A stretch of DNA of 64,000 bases from Pseudomonas putida (GCF_001941965.1 NZ_MKZO01000058.1:186001-250000); one strand, 5' to 3'; positions 1 through 8,833 are shown, counted from the stretch's first letter. Program-made: numbers and translations. The notes: generated by a model not told the origin, from the sequence alone.

Positions 1-400
1 GGATGTCCCCCAGCAACTTGCGATACGACGCCATCTCGGAAATCCGTGCCTTCACCAGATAGTCGAAGTCCCCCGAGACCAAATGGCATTCCAGCACATG
101 CGGCAGCTTGAGCACCGCCCGGCGGAACTCCTCGAAGGTGTCCCCCGACTTGTAGTCCAGGCTGATTTCGACGAACACCAGCAGGCTGCCCTTGAGGTGC
201 TGCGGATTGAGCCGGGCGTTGTAGCCCATGATGATGCCTTCGCGCTCCAGGCGGCGGACCCGCTCGGTGCACGGGGTGGTCGACAGGCCGACCTTCTCCC
301 CCAGTTCAGTAAAGGAAATACGCCCGTCGCTCTGCAGTATCCGGAGGATATTGCGGTCGATCTTGTCCAGCTCGCGCTTGCTCTGGTGCTGGGTTCTCAT
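1..400 (-). CDS. lrp: Lrp/AsnC-family regulator, C-terminus cut by window edge
   Basis: This is a leucine-responsive-type transcriptional regulator, a DNA-binding protein that senses amino acids. About 133 residues are visible, starting from the ATG whose complement is at 398-400 (MRTQHQSKRELDKIDRN). The N-terminus shows the Lrp helix-turn-helix, including the segment FTELGEKVGLSTTPCTERVR. It is followed by the start of the RAM ligand-binding domain (GSLLVFVEISLDYKSGD, LVSGDFDYLVKA). The last residues lie outside the window. The gene is divergent from dadA across a 155-bp region. That arrangement is the known one in Pseudomonas, where Lrp (also called DadR) activates dadAX in response to L-alanine. 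The regulatory link is inferred from family and context. Confidence 0.9.
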   Translation of the reverse strand, partial: MRTQHQSKRELDKIDRNILRILQSDGRISFTELGEKVGLSTTPCTERVRRLEREGIIMGYNARLNPQHLKGSLLVFVEISLDYKSGDTFEEFRRAVLKLPHVLECHLVSGDFDYLVKARISEMASYRKLLGDI

Positions 401-555
401 AGTGGATGCCCCTTTGTAAAAGCCGACTTTGCCGAGAATTCTCGCCAAATATAGGTTTTTATATAGTGAAATGCACTGCCTCGAGTTTTTTACACTGCGC
501 CCATTCATGCCATTCACAAAAATTGTGGCGGTGCGCCGCCTCGAGGGATAACAAC
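401..555. promoter_or_regulatory. Divergent lrp/dadA promoter region
   Basis: This is the only non-coding DNA between the divergent lrp and dadA starts. It has an AT-rich core around 445-475 (AAATATAGGTTTTTATATAG) within otherwise GC-rich sequence. It is the expected place for Lrp binding and for both promoters. No exact -35/-10 pair is claimed. A GAGGGAT ribosome-binding site precedes the dadA ATG by about 8 bases. Confidence 0.5.
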
Positions 556-1857
556 ATGCGCGTTCTGGTACTCGGTAGCGGTGTGATCGGAACCGCCAGT
601 GCCTACTATCTGGCCCGGCAAGGTTTCGAAGTCGTGGTGGTCGACCGTCAGCCGGCGGTGGCCATGGAAACCAGTTTCGCCAACGCCGGCCAGGTGTCGC
701 CAGGTTATGCCTCGCCCTGGGCCGCCCCGGGCGTGCCGCTGAAAGCCATCAAGTGGCTGCTGCAGCGCCACGCTCCGCTGGCGATCAAGGCCACCGGCGA
801 TGTCGACCAGTACCTGTGGATGGCGCAGATGCTGCGCAACTGCACCGCCAACCGCTACGCGGTGAATAAGGAGCGCATGGTCCGCCTGTCCGAGTACAGC
901 CGCGACTGCCTCGACGAACTTCGCGCCGAAACCGGCATCGCCTACGAAGGCCGCAGCCTCGGCACCACCCAGCTGTTCCGCACCCAGGCCCAGCTCGACA
1001 ACGCCGCCAAGGACATCGCCGTCCTCGAACAGGCCGGCGTGCCCTACGAACTGCTGGACCGCGAAGGCATCGCCCGGGTCGAGCCGGCCCTGGCCAATGT
1101 GTCCGATATCCTCGCCGGTGCCCTGCGCCTGCCCAACGACCAGACCGGCGACTGCCAGCTGTTCACCACCCGCCTGGCGGAGATGGCGCGCAACCTGGGC
1201 GTCGAATTCCGCTTCGGCCAGAACATCCAGCGCCTCGACTTCGCCGGCGACCGCATCAATGGCGTGTGGATCGACGGCAAGCTGGAAACTGCCGACCGCT
1301 ACGTGCTGGCCCTGGGCAGCTACTCGCCGCAACTGCTCAAGCCGCTGGGCATCAAGGCCCCGGTGTACCCGCTCAAGGGCTACTCGCTGACCGTGCCGAT
1401 CACCAACCCGGACATGGCCCCGACCTCGACCATTCTTGACGAGACCTACAAGGTCGCCATCACCCGCTTCGACAACCGCATCCGCGTCGGCGGCATGGCC
1501 GAGATCGCCGGTTTTGACCTGTCGCTGAACCCGCGTCGGCGCGAAACGCTGGAGATGATCGTCAACGATCTTTATCCTCTGGGCGGCAATCTGCGCGAGG
1601 CCGAGTTCTGGACCGGCCTGCGCCCGACCACTCCGGACGGTACGCCGATCGTCGGCGCGACCGCGTTCCGCAACCTGTTCCTCAATACTGGTCATGGCAC
1701 CCTCGGCTGGACCATGGCATGCGGCTCGGGCCGCCTGCTGGCCGACCTGATGGCGCGCAGAAAGCCGCAGATCAGCGCCGAAGGGCTCGACATTTCCCGT
1801 TACGGACACACTCAGGAGACCGCCAAGCATGGCAATCCAGCGCCAGCTCACCAATGA
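556..1857 (+). CDS. dadA: D-amino acid dehydrogenase, small subunit
   Basis: DadA is a membrane-associated FAD enzyme that oxidises D-alanine and other D-amino acids to 2-oxo acids plus ammonia, passing electrons to the respiratory chain. The 433-residue product matches the family length (about 432). Its N-terminus is a classical dinucleotide fold (VLVLGSGVIGTASAYYLARQ), and the C-terminal FAD contact is NTGHGTLGWTMACGSGRL. The ATG at 556 is preferred over any upstream in-frame start because of the GAGGGAT ribosome-binding site and the immediate Rossmann motif. The 3' end overlaps the downstream RidA-family gene by 29 bases. With dadX this forms the L-alanine catabolic operon: racemase followed by dehydrogenase. 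Confidence 0.97.
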   Translation: MRVLVLGSGVIGTASAYYLARQGFEVVVVDRQPAVAMETSFANAGQVSPGYASPWAAPGVPLKAIKWLLQRHAPLAIKATGDVDQYLWMAQMLRNCTANRYAVNKERMVRLSEYSRDCLDELRAETGIAYEGRSLGTTQLFRTQAQLDNAAKDIAVLEQAGVPYELLDREGIARVEPALANVSDILAGALRLPNDQTGDCQLFTTRLAEMARNLGVEFRFGQNIQRLDFAGDRINGVWIDGKLETADRYVLALGSYSPQLLKPLGIKAPVYPLKGYSLTVPITNPDMAPTSTILDETYKVAITRFDNRIRVGGMAEIAGFDLSLNPRRRETLEMIVNDLYPLGGNLREAEFWTGLRPTTPDGTPIVGATAFRNLFLNTGHGTLGWTMACGSGRLLADLMARRKPQISAEGLDISRYGHTQETAKHGNPAPAHQ

Positions 1858-2182
1858 CCGCATGAGCCAGATCGTCGCCCACAACGGCACCCTGTACCTC
1901 GCGGGCCAGGTGGGCAACGACATGAACGCCGGGATCGAACAGCAGACCCGGGAAACGCTGGGCAATATCGAGCGCTTGCTGGACCTGGCTGGCACCGACA
2001 AGACCCGCCTGCTCTCGGTGACCATCTACCTGAAGGACATCGATGCCGATTTCCAGGGCATGAACGCGGTCTGGGACAAGTGGCTGCCCAAGGGCGTCGC
2101 CCCGGCCCGGGCCACGGTGCAGAGCAAGCTCTGTGAGCCGGAGATCCTGGTTGAGATGTCGGTAGTCGCCGCTCTCTCGTAA
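1829..2182 (+). CDS. RidA/YjgF family enamine/imine deaminase
   Basis: This 117-residue protein belongs to the RidA (YjgF/YER057c/UK114) family, small trimeric proteins that hydrolyse reactive enamine/imine intermediates. Family features visible are LYLAGQVGNDMNAG near the N-terminus, the NIERLLDLAGTDKTRLLSVTIYLKD segment (read here in two parts, central helix then strand), and the conserved arginine in ARATVQSKL near the C-terminus. It starts inside the end of dadA, so translation is probably coupled. An AGGAG motif lies upstream of its ATG. In this position it most likely clears the 2-iminopropionate released by DadA; that role is inferred from family chemistry and the operon. Confidence 0.93.
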   Translation: MAIQRQLTNDRMSQIVAHNGTLYLAGQVGNDMNAGIEQQTRETLGNIERLLDLAGTDKTRLLSVTIYLKDIDADFQGMNAVWDKWLPKGVAPARATVQSKLCEPEILVEMSVVAALS

Positions 2183-2195
2183 CACCCTCTCTTCA

Positions 2196-2226
2196 CCCGG
2201 TGCCGTTGCGGTACCGGGCCTTTTTT
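2196..2226 (+). terminator. Hairpin plus T-run between ridA-like gene and dadX
   Basis: The sequence forms a GC-rich stem (CCCGGTGCCG paired with CGGTACCGGG, one G-T pair) followed by TTTTTT. This has the form of an intrinsic terminator. It sits inside what is normally regarded as one dad operon, so it may reduce dadX expression relative to dadA, or be partly read through. Confidence 0.7.
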
Positions 2227-2269
2227 CAGAACAAGTTATTCACAACCAGACTGCCAGAAGGCTGCCGTC

Positions 2270-3343
2270 ATGCGTCCCGCCCGTGCCCTGATCGACCTCC
2301 AAGCCCTGCGTCACAACTACCGCTTCGCTCGCCAGCTGACCGGGGCCCGTGCCCTGGCGGTGATCAAGGCCGATGCCTACGGCCACGGCGCGGTGCGCTG
2401 CGCCCTGGCCCTTGAAGCCGAGGCCGACGGCTTTGCCGTGGCCTGCATCGAGGAGGCGCTGGCGCTGCGCGAAGTGGGGATCAAGGCCCCGGTGCTGCTG
2501 CTCGAAGGCTTCTTCGAGGCCAGCGAGCTGGAGCTGATCGTCAAACACGACTTCTGGTGCGTGGTGCATTCCCTTTGGCAACTGGAAGCGATCGAGAAGG
2601 CCACTCTGGCCAGGCCGATCCAGGTCTGGCTGAAGATGGACACCGGCATGCACCGCGTCGGCCTGCATCCGCGCGACTATCAGACGGCATACCAGCGCCT
2701 GCAGGCCAGCGGCAAGGTGTCGAAGATCGTCCTGATGAGCCACTTCGCCCGCGCCGACGAGCTGGACAGCAATGCCAGCAACGAGCAGGTCGCGGTGTTC
2801 GAAGCCGCCCGCCAGGGCCTGAAGGCCGAGGTCAGCCTGCGCAATTCGCCTGCGGTGCTGGGCTGGCCGCAGGTGCCGAGCGACTGGGTCCGTCCGGGCA
2901 TCATGCTGTACGGTGCGACGCCGTTCGAAACCGAACAGGCCGAGGCCGCCCGCCTGCAACCGGTGATGACCCTGGAGTCGAAAGTCATCAGCGTGCGCGA
3001 GCTGCCGGCCGGCGAGCCTGTGGGATATGGTGCACGCTTCGTCAGCCCGCGCCCGACCCGGGTCGGTGTGGTCGCCATGGGTTATGCCGACGGTTACCCG
3101 CGTCATGCACCCACCGGCACCCCGGTCCTGGTCGCTGGCAAACCTGCGCAACTGATCGGTCGCGTGTCGATGGACATGCTCTGCATCGACCTCACCGACG
3201 TCCCGCAAGCCGGGCTCGGCAGCACTGTCGAGCTGTGGGGCAAGAACGTCCTCGCCAGCGACGTCGCGACCCAGGCCGGCAGCATCCCCTACCAGATCTT
3301 TTGCAACCTGCGCCGGGTGCCTTTGGTCTATACCGGAGAGTGA
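2270..3343 (+). CDS. dadX: Catabolic alanine racemase, PLP-dependent
   Basis: This enzyme interconverts L- and D-alanine so that DadA can oxidise the D-isomer; D-alanine is also used for peptidoglycan. The 357-residue protein carries the PLP lysine at about residue 33 in AVIKADAYGHG and the second catalytic tyrosine in PVGYGARF. Further family motifs are LKMDTGMHRVG and RVSMDMLCIDLTD. An AGAAGG ribosome-binding site precedes the ATG. The dad context argues for the catabolic dadX rather than the biosynthetic alr, although sequence alone does not separate the two. Confidence 0.95.
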   Translation: MRPARALIDLQALRHNYRFARQLTGARALAVIKADAYGHGAVRCALALEAEADGFAVACIEEALALREVGIKAPVLLLEGFFEASELELIVKHDFWCVVHSLWQLEAIEKATLARPIQVWLKMDTGMHRVGLHPRDYQTAYQRLQASGKVSKIVLMSHFARADELDSNASNEQVAVFEAARQGLKAEVSLRNSPAVLGWPQVPSDWVRPGIMLYGATPFETEQAEAARLQPVMTLESKVISVRELPAGEPVGYGARFVSPRPTRVGVVAMGYADGYPRHAPTGTPVLVAGKPAQLIGRVSMDMLCIDLTDVPQAGLGSTVELWGKNVLASDVATQAGSIPYQIFCNLRRVPLVYTGE

Positions 3344-3445
3344 GGCCATCACTGACGAACTGCGGGTCGAAGTGTTGTAAATACTGAACGCTGTTGCGAT
3401 GATGGCGCACATTTCGACCCCCACATTCGTCAGGAGGCTCCAGCA

Positions 3446-3994
3446 TTGGACGTCGGTGAACGACTACAAGCCATTCGCAAGGTCAAGGGCCTCTCCCAGC
3501 GAGAGCTGGCCAAGCGTGCGGGCGTGACCAACAGCACCATTTCGATGATCGAGAAGAACAGCGTCAGCCCCTCGATCAGCTCGCTGCGCAAGGTGCTGAG
3601 CGGTATTCCGATGTCGATGATGGAGTTCTTTTCCGAAGACCTGCTGCCGGAGAACCCGACGCAGATCGTCTACAAGGCCCACGAACTGCTCGACATTTCG
3701 GACGGCGAAGTGACCATGAAGCTGGTCGGCAACGGCCATCCGAGCCGGGCCATCGCCTTCCTCAACGAGATCTACCCGCCGGGCGCCGATACCGGCGAAG
3801 AGATGCTCACCCACGACGGCGAAGAGACCGGCATCCTCCTCGAGGGCAAGCTGGAATTGGTGGTCGGCTTCGAAACCTTCATCCTCGAAGCGGGCGACAG
3901 CTACTATTTCGAAAGCACCAAGCCACACCGTTTTCGCAACCCCTACGATAAGCCGGCCCGGCTTATCAGCGCGGCCACCCCGGCGAACTTCTGA
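3446..3994 (+). CDS. pauR: XRE-cupin regulator, PauR-like
   Basis: This 182-residue regulator has an N-terminal XRE helix-turn-helix (about residues 6-60, with LSQRELAKRAGVTNSTIS) and a C-terminal cupin sensor domain (about 105-180, with GEETGILLEGKLELVVG). This is the architecture of PuuR/PauR proteins that control polyamine degradation genes. In P. aeruginosa the same gene sits beside dadX and is named pauR, a repressor of putrescine/cadaverine catabolism. The start is a TTG at 3446 preceded by AGGAGG at about 3432; the product begins MDVGERLQAIRK, which fits the family N-terminus. The symbol rests on synteny and recall. Confidence 0.88.
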   Translation: MDVGERLQAIRKVKGLSQRELAKRAGVTNSTISMIEKNSVSPSISSLRKVLSGIPMSMMEFFSEDLLPENPTQIVYKAHELLDISDGEVTMKLVGNGHPSRAIAFLNEIYPPGADTGEEMLTHDGEETGILLEGKLELVVGFETFILEAGDSYYFESTKPHRFRNPYDKPARLISAATPANF

Positions 3995-4136
3995 CAGCGA
4001 GGGTGGCGCGGCTGATTGTCGCGGATAAACCCCTTTATTTAATGTGGTTGTTCCGGTGAGTCAGGGTTCCCGCTATACTTGCGCCGCCTGCGAAACCGTG
4101 GCCGCGGGCGTGACTAGCCACCATGAGGGTGTACGT

Positions 4137-4559
4137 GTGAATCCAATCAAGAAGATGCTGGCTATACCAGCTACCGTAGTGGCCCTATGGGCAGTCAGTG
4201 CCCAGGCTACGACCAATGACGACATCGCCAAGCGCCTCGAACCCGTAGGCCAGGTCTGCGTCCAGGGGCAGGAATGCAAGGGCATGGAAGTGGCTGCTAC
4301 CGCAGGTGGCGGCGGTGCCAAGACCCCGGACGAAATCATCGCCAAGCATTGCAACGCCTGCCATAGCACCGGCTTGCTGGGCGCGCCGAAGATCGGCGAC
4401 ACCGCGGCCTGGAAAGAGCGCGCCGACCACCAGGGTGGTCTGGACGGCATCCTTGCCAAGGCCATCACCGGCATCAACGCCATGCCGCCGAAAGGCACCT
4501 GCGCCGACTGTTCGGATGACGACCTGAAAGGCGCCATCAAGAAGATGTCCGGCCTGTAA
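4137..4559 (+). CDS. cycB: Cytochrome c5
   Basis: This is a small periplasmic class I c-type cytochrome that carries electrons to terminal oxidases. The chosen start is GTG at 4137, giving a 140-residue precursor with a signal peptide (NPIKKMLAIPATVVALWAVSAQA). The haem-binding CxxCH is HCNACHSTG, and a distal methionine lies in GINAMPPKG. A second cysteine pair (GTCADCSDDD) near the C-terminus is typical of cytochrome c5. An in-frame ATG further upstream at 4044 would only lengthen the protein ahead of the signal peptide and is rejected. A strong hairpin follows the gene, which appears monocistronic. Confidence 0.93.
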   Translation: MNPIKKMLAIPATVVALWAVSAQATTNDDIAKRLEPVGQVCVQGQECKGMEVAATAGGGGAKTPDEIIAKHCNACHSTGLLGAPKIGDTAAWKERADHQGGLDGILAKAITGINAMPPKGTCADCSDDDLKGAIKKMSGL

Positions 4560-4578
4560 GCCTCGCGCTGCACGCCTC

Positions 4579-4608
4579 GAAGCCCGCCTTGTGCGGGCTT
4601 CGTCGTTT
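4579..4608 (+). terminator. Intrinsic terminator after cycB
   Basis: A perfect 9-bp stem (GAAGCCCGC / GCGGGCTTC) closes a 5-base loop just after the cycB stop and is followed by a short T-containing tract (GTCGTTT). It most likely ends the cycB transcript. Confidence 0.75.
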
Positions 4609-4683
4609 CCGGGGGCCGTGCAGTAATTCGCACGCCGCTCCGGTCCAAGCTTTACTCAACGGACCCCACGGAGAGCTCAACGC

Positions 4684-6606
4684 GTGCGCACCTATTCGAT
4701 CGAAGCCGCAGTGGACCAGGTACTGGCCCGGCTACCCGCTCATATCCACATGGGCCTGCCGCTGGGCCTGGGCAAGCCCAACCGCTTCGTCAACGCCCTG
4801 TATGCCCGGGTGCGCGAGCTGCCGGAGCGGCGCCTGACGATCTATACGGCGCTGTCCCTGGGCCGCCCCGATCTGGGCGACGGCCTGCAGCGACGCTTTC
4901 TAGAGCCCTTCGTCGAACGGGTCTTCGCCGACTATCCGGAACTCGACTACCTGCGCGACCTGCGGGCCAGCCGCCTGCCGGCCAATATCCGCGTCGAGCA
5001 GTTCTTCATGCAGCCCGGCAGCCTGCTGCACAGCGCGCAGGCGCAGCAGGACTACGTCAGCAGCAACTACAGCCACGCGGCGCGGGACATCAATGCCAAG
5101 GGCCTGAACCTGATCGCGCAGATCGTCGCCGAGGATGGCGAACGCCCGGACCACCTGAGCCTGAGCTGCAACCCCGATATCACCCTCGACCTGCTGCCGA
5201 TGATCGAACGCCGTCGCGCGGCCGGCGAAACCATCCTCCTGCTCGGCCAGGTGCATGCCGAGTTGCCCTACATGCCCGGTGCCTCGGAGCTCAAGCGCGA
5301 GGACTTCGACTTGCTGATCGACGAGCCCGAGCGCACTCGGCTGTTTTCCACGCCGAATATGCCGGTCAGCACCCAGGACCATTTCATCGGCGTGCATGCC
5401 AGCACCCTGGTGCGCGATGGCGGCACCTTGCAGATCGGCATCGGTGCCATGGGCGATGCCCTGACTGCGGCGCTGCTGGCGCGGCAGGCGGATAACGAGG
5501 GTTACCAGGCGCTGCTCGGCGAACTGCACCTGGCGCCCTGGCACGGGCTGATCGAGCGCGAGGGCGGGGTGATGCCCTTCGCCAAGGGGCTTTATGGCTG
5601 CAGCGAGATGTTCGTCAACGGCCTGCTGGCGCTGCTCGAAGCCGGGATCATCCGCCGTCCGGTGTATGCCGATGCGGTGCGCCAGCATGCGGCCAACAGC
5701 GGTGCGGCGGACACCGACGACGGAGTGCTGGTGCATGGCGGCTTCTTCCTCGGGCCGCAGGCGTTCTACCAGCGCCTGCGCGAGCTGCCGTTGGCCAGTC
5801 GCAAGCGCATCGACATGGGCGCGATCAGCTTCATCAACGAGCTGTACGGCCAGGAAATGCTCAAGCGCCTGCAACGCCGCGATGCGCGCTTCATGAACAC
5901 GGTCTTCACCATGACCCTGATGGGCGCCGGGGTGGCTGACCAACTGGAGGACGGGCGGGTGCTCAGCGGGGTTGGCGGGCAATACAACTTCGTGGTCCAG
6001 GGGCATGCGCTGGAGGGTGCGCGCTCGGTGCTGCTCCTGCGCTCGTGGCGCGAGGCGGGTGGGGAGGTGAGTTCGAATATCGTCTGGGAATATGGGCACT
6101 GCACCATTCCCCGGCACCTGCGCGATGTGGTGGTGACCGAGTACGGGATTGCCGACCTGCGCGGGCAGACCGATGCCGAGGTGATCGCCCGGTTGCTGGC
6201 GATCAGTGATTCGCGCTTCCAGGCGCAGTTGCAGGAGCAGGCGCAGAAGGCCGGCAAGCTGCCGGCGGATTTCGAGCTGGACCAGCGTTACTGCAACAAC
6301 ACCCCTGAGCGCCTGGAAGCCTTGCGCGAGCGGCATGGGCGGCTGTTTCCGGAGTATCCGCTGGGGTGCGACTTCACCGCCGAGGAGCGCGACCTGTTGC
6401 GGGCGCTGAACTGGCTGAAGAGCAAGTTCAAGCTGAGCGAGGTGCTGGAGCTGGGCAAGGCAGCGCTGGAGGCGCCACCGGCTGAAGAATGGTCAGCTCA
6501 GTTGGCACGGATGGGGCTGGAGAAGCCGGATGGGCTGAAGGAGGAGTTGTATCAGCGGCTGGTGTTGGCGGGGTTGCAGGCTACGGCGCATGGCTTGGCT
6601 GTTTGA
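4684..6606 (+). CDS. Acetyl-CoA hydrolase/transferase family protein
   Basis: This 640-residue protein resembles the acetyl-CoA hydrolase/CoA-transferase family, which moves CoA between short acyl groups or hydrolyses acyl-CoA. The C-terminal half contains the family stretch EYGIADLRGQTD and, before it, VWEYGHCTIPRHL. A glycine-rich loop (GVGGQYNFVVQGHALEGAR) resembles the acyl-CoA binding region. It is longer than the usual 500-550 residues, which fits the long subgroup with a separate C-terminal domain. The start is GTG at 4684, preceded by GGAGAG. Its substrate cannot be told from sequence. It stands alone between a terminator and a REP pair. Codon choice near its 3' end shifts to less optimised usage. 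Confidence 0.82.
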   Translation: MRTYSIEAAVDQVLARLPAHIHMGLPLGLGKPNRFVNALYARVRELPERRLTIYTALSLGRPDLGDGLQRRFLEPFVERVFADYPELDYLRDLRASRLPANIRVEQFFMQPGSLLHSAQAQQDYVSSNYSHAARDINAKGLNLIAQIVAEDGERPDHLSLSCNPDITLDLLPMIERRRAAGETILLLGQVHAELPYMPGASELKREDFDLLIDEPERTRLFSTPNMPVSTQDHFIGVHASTLVRDGGTLQIGIGAMGDALTAALLARQADNEGYQALLGELHLAPWHGLIEREGGVMPFAKGLYGCSEMFVNGLLALLEAGIIRRPVYADAVRQHAANSGAADTDDGVLVHGGFFLGPQAFYQRLRELPLASRKRIDMGAISFINELYGQEMLKRLQRRDARFMNTVFTMTLMGAGVADQLEDGRVLSGVGGQYNFVVQGHALEGARSVLLLRSWREAGGEVSSNIVWEYGHCTIPRHLRDVVVTEYGIADLRGQTDAEVIARLLAISDSRFQAQLQEQAQKAGKLPADFELDQRYCNNTPERLEALRERHGRLFPEYPLGCDFTAEERDLLRALNWLKSKFKLSEVLELGKAALEAPPAEEWSAQLARMGLEKPDGLKEELYQRLVLAGLQATAHGLAV

Positions 6607-6618
6607 GTGACTGTCAGG

Positions 6619-6702
6619 GCCCTATCGCTGGCAAGCCAGCTCCCACAGGTTCGGCGGCGCATACGGTCCCTGTGGGAGCTGGCTTGCCAGCGATGAGGCC
6701 CT
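6619..6702. repeat. Inverted pair of Pseudomonas REP elements
   Basis: Two copies of the core ATCGCTGGCAAGCCAGCTCCCACA / TGTGGGAGCTGGCTTGCCAGCGAT (quoted in part) face each other with a spacer of about 25 bases, directly after the CoA-transferase stop. Each half can form a hairpin and the pair a long cruciform. Such BIME-like pairs are common at gene ends in this genus. Confidence 0.92.
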
Positions 6703-6721
6703 GAAGAGCACCCCAAAAACC

Positions 6722-6790
6722 CGAATATTCTTATTTCTTAAAGGTATTTAAATAATTTTTCTTATGCCTTTATAGTCAATCCCCTGCGTA
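6722..6790 (+). promoter_or_regulatory. AT-rich promoter region of the dioxygenase/ABC operon
   Basis: This stretch is strongly AT-rich against a GC-rich background (for example AAAGGTATTTAAATAATTTT) and lies 100-170 bases before the first gene of the organosulfur operon. AT-rich upstream boxes of this type are typical of CysB-dependent sulfate-starvation promoters. A TAATTTTTC element here recurs in front of the LacI/TonB receptor locus near 32850. Regulation by CysB is inference. Confidence 0.45.
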
Positions 6791-6896
6791 CCTGCCGACC
6801 AATCGGCGCGCCGCACGAACACGAACCAACACGGCGAAACCGTGAGTTTCTGATCGATGCGCGCTCCATTGGGCGCGCTCTGCGCGGGAGTTAAAC

Positions 6897-7796
6897 ATGT
6901 CAGCGGCCTCCAACGCCTTGTCGTCCATCGACAGCGCACAGCAGCAACCCTTCGAGATCCGGCCTTTCAACGGCGCAGTCGGCGCCGAGATCATCGGCCT
7001 GGACCTGGCACAACCGGTGAACGGCGCAGACTTCGCCAAAATCCACCGGGCCCACCTCGACCACCATGTCCTGGTCTTCCGCGACCAGCGCATCACCCCC
7101 GAACAACAGATCGCCTTCAGCCGCCGCTTCGGCGTGCTGCAGATCCATGTGCTCAAGCAGTTCCTGCTGGCCAACCACCCGGAAATCCTCATCGTCTCCA
7201 ACATCGTCGAGAACGGCCAGAACCTCGGCCTCGGTGATGCCGGCAAGTTCTGGCACTCGGACCTGTCGTACAAGGAACTGCCGAGCCTCGGCTCGATGCT
7301 GCACGCCCAGGAGTTGCCCAGCGAAGGCGGCGACACCCTGTTCGCCGATATGCACAAGGCCTGGGAAGGCTTGCCGCATGCCCTGCGCAAGGCCGTCGAA
7401 GGCCGCCAGGCGGCGCATTCCTATACCGCGCGCTACAGCGAGACCAAGTTCGAAGGCAACTGGCGCCCGACCCTGAGCGCCGAGCAACTGGCCCAGGTCG
7501 CCGAAGTCATCCACCCGGTCGTGCGCACCCACCCGGAGAACGGCCGCAAGGCGCTGTTCGTCAGCGAAGGCTTCACCACCCGCATCGTCGGCCTGCCCGA
7601 CGACGAAAGCCGGCAGATCCTCGCCGAGCTGTACGCCCACAGCGTGCTGGAGCAGAACATCTACCGCCATCAGTGGCAGCCCCATGACCTGGTGTTCTGG
7701 GACAACCGCTCGCTGATCCACCTCGCCACCGGCTGCCCGGCGCACCTGCGTCGCAAGCTCTATCGCACCACCATCCAGGGCGACGCCCCGTTCTGA
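6897..7796 (+). CDS. TauD/TfdA-family 2-oxoglutarate-dependent dioxygenase
   Basis: This 299-residue protein belongs to the Fe(II)/2-oxoglutarate dioxygenases related to taurine dioxygenase and the alkylsulfatase AtsK. These enzymes release sulfite or sulfate from organosulfur compounds. The metal-binding triad is visible: His120 and Asp122 in KFWHSDLSYKE and a distal His at about 275 in FWDNRSLIH. A 2-oxoglutarate-binding arginine lies in HLRRKLYRTT. It is the first gene of a four-gene operon with a complete ABC importer of the SsuA/TauA type. That context supports a sulfonate or sulfate-ester substrate, but the exact compound cannot be inferred, and TfdA-like herbicide or acid oxidation remains possible. 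Confidence 0.88.
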   Translation: MSAASNALSSIDSAQQQPFEIRPFNGAVGAEIIGLDLAQPVNGADFAKIHRAHLDHHVLVFRDQRITPEQQIAFSRRFGVLQIHVLKQFLLANHPEILIVSNIVENGQNLGLGDAGKFWHSDLSYKELPSLGSMLHAQELPSEGGDTLFADMHKAWEGLPHALRKAVEGRQAAHSYTARYSETKFEGNWRPTLSAEQLAQVAEVIHPVVRTHPENGRKALFVSEGFTTRIVGLPDDESRQILAELYAHSVLEQNIYRHQWQPHDLVFWDNRSLIHLATGCPAHLRRKLYRTTIQGDAPF

Positions 7797-7813
7797 TCCG
7801 CCGAGGACTCATC

Positions 7814-8833
7814 ATGCGCAAAACACTCAGCCGCCTCGCGGCCGGCATCGGCCTGAGCGCCAGCCTGGTCGCCGGTAGCCTGGTCGCCCCGGCCACCGCC
7901 CAGGCCGAAGGCCAGATCCGCATCGCCGAACAGTTCGGCATCGTTTACCTGCTGCTCAACGTGGTCCGTGACCAGAACCTGATCGAGAAACACGGCAAGG
8001 AACAGGGCATCGACATCAAGGTCGACTGGACCCAGCTGTCCGGTGGCGCCGCCACCAACGACGCGCTGCTTTCCGGATCGGTGGATATCGTCGGGGCCGG
8101 CGTCGGCCCGCTGCTGACCATCTGGGACCGCACCTACGGCCGCCAGAATGTGAAGGCCGTGGCTTCGCTGGGCAACTTCCCGTACTACCTGCTGAGCAGC
8201 AACCCGAACGTCAAGACCATCGCCGATATCACCGAGAAGGACCGCATCGCTCTGCCGGCGGTAGGCGTCTCGGTGCAGTCGCGCTTCCTCCAGTACGCTG
8301 CTGCCAGGCAGTGGGGCGACAAGGAATACAACCGACTCGACAAGTACACCCTGGCCGTTCCGCACCCGGACGCCACCGCGGCACTGATCGCTGGCGGCAC
8401 CGAATTGAACGGGCACTTCTCCAACCCGCCGTTCCAGGAGCAGGCCCTGGCCAACAAGGATGTCCACGTCGTTCTCGACACCTACGAACTGCTCGGCCCC
8501 AACTCGCCGACCGTGCTGTTCACCACCGAGAAATTCCGCAAGGACAACCCGAAGACCTACAAGGCCTTCGTCGAGGCCCTGGCCGAGGCGGCGGATTTCG
8601 CCCAGAAGGACAAGGCGGCCGCAGCCGACACCTACATCCGCGTGACCAAGGCCAAGATCAGCCGCGACGAGTTGCTGAAGATCATCGACAACCCGAAATA
8701 CGAGTTCACCGTCACGCCGAAGAACACCTACCCACTGGCGGAGTTCCTCTACCGGGTCGGCGCCATCAAGCACAAACCCGAGTCGTGGAAGGACTACTTC
8801 TTCCAGGATGAAACGCCGCTTCAGGGGAGCTGA
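7814..8833 (+). CDS. ABC transporter substrate-binding protein, SsuA/TauA-like
   Basis: This 339-residue periplasmic binding protein of the NMT1/SsuA group captures the substrate of the adjacent importer. A clear signal peptide ends at about residue 33 (LVAPATAQA, then EGQIRIAEQ). The mature part has the two-lobe features seen in sulfonate binders, such as LLSGSVDIVGAGVGPLLTIWD. It lies 17 bases after the dioxygenase with a GAGGA ribosome-binding site. It resembles AtsR of alkyl/aryl sulfate uptake systems in general shape; ligand identity is unknown. Confidence 0.88.
   Translation: MRKTLSRLAAGIGLSASLVAGSLVAPATAQAEGQIRIAEQFGIVYLLLNVVRDQNLIEKHGKEQGIDIKVDWTQLSGGAATNDALLSGSVDIVGAGVGPLLTIWDRTYGRQNVKAVASLGNFPYYLLSSNPNVKTIADITEKDRIALPAVGVSVQSRFLQYAAARQWGDKEYNRLDKYTLAVPHPDATAALIAGGTELNGHFSNPPFQEQALANKDVHVVLDTYELLGPNSPTVLFTTEKFRKDNPKTYKAFVEALAEAADFAQKDKAAAADTYIRVTKAKISRDELLKIIDNPKYEFTVTPKNTYPLAEFLYRVGAIKHKPESWKDYFFQDETPLQGS

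Noticed and set aside
83..454. Plus-strand open frame over the lrp fragment
   Set aside because: It is antisense to the Lrp helix-turn-helix and ligand domain, which are unmistakable on the minus strand.
514..2025. Long minus-strand open frame of 503 codons opposite dadA
   Set aside because: It mirrors dadA codon by codon, has low-complexity R/G/A/Q composition and no recognisable domain; it is a by-product of high GC third positions.
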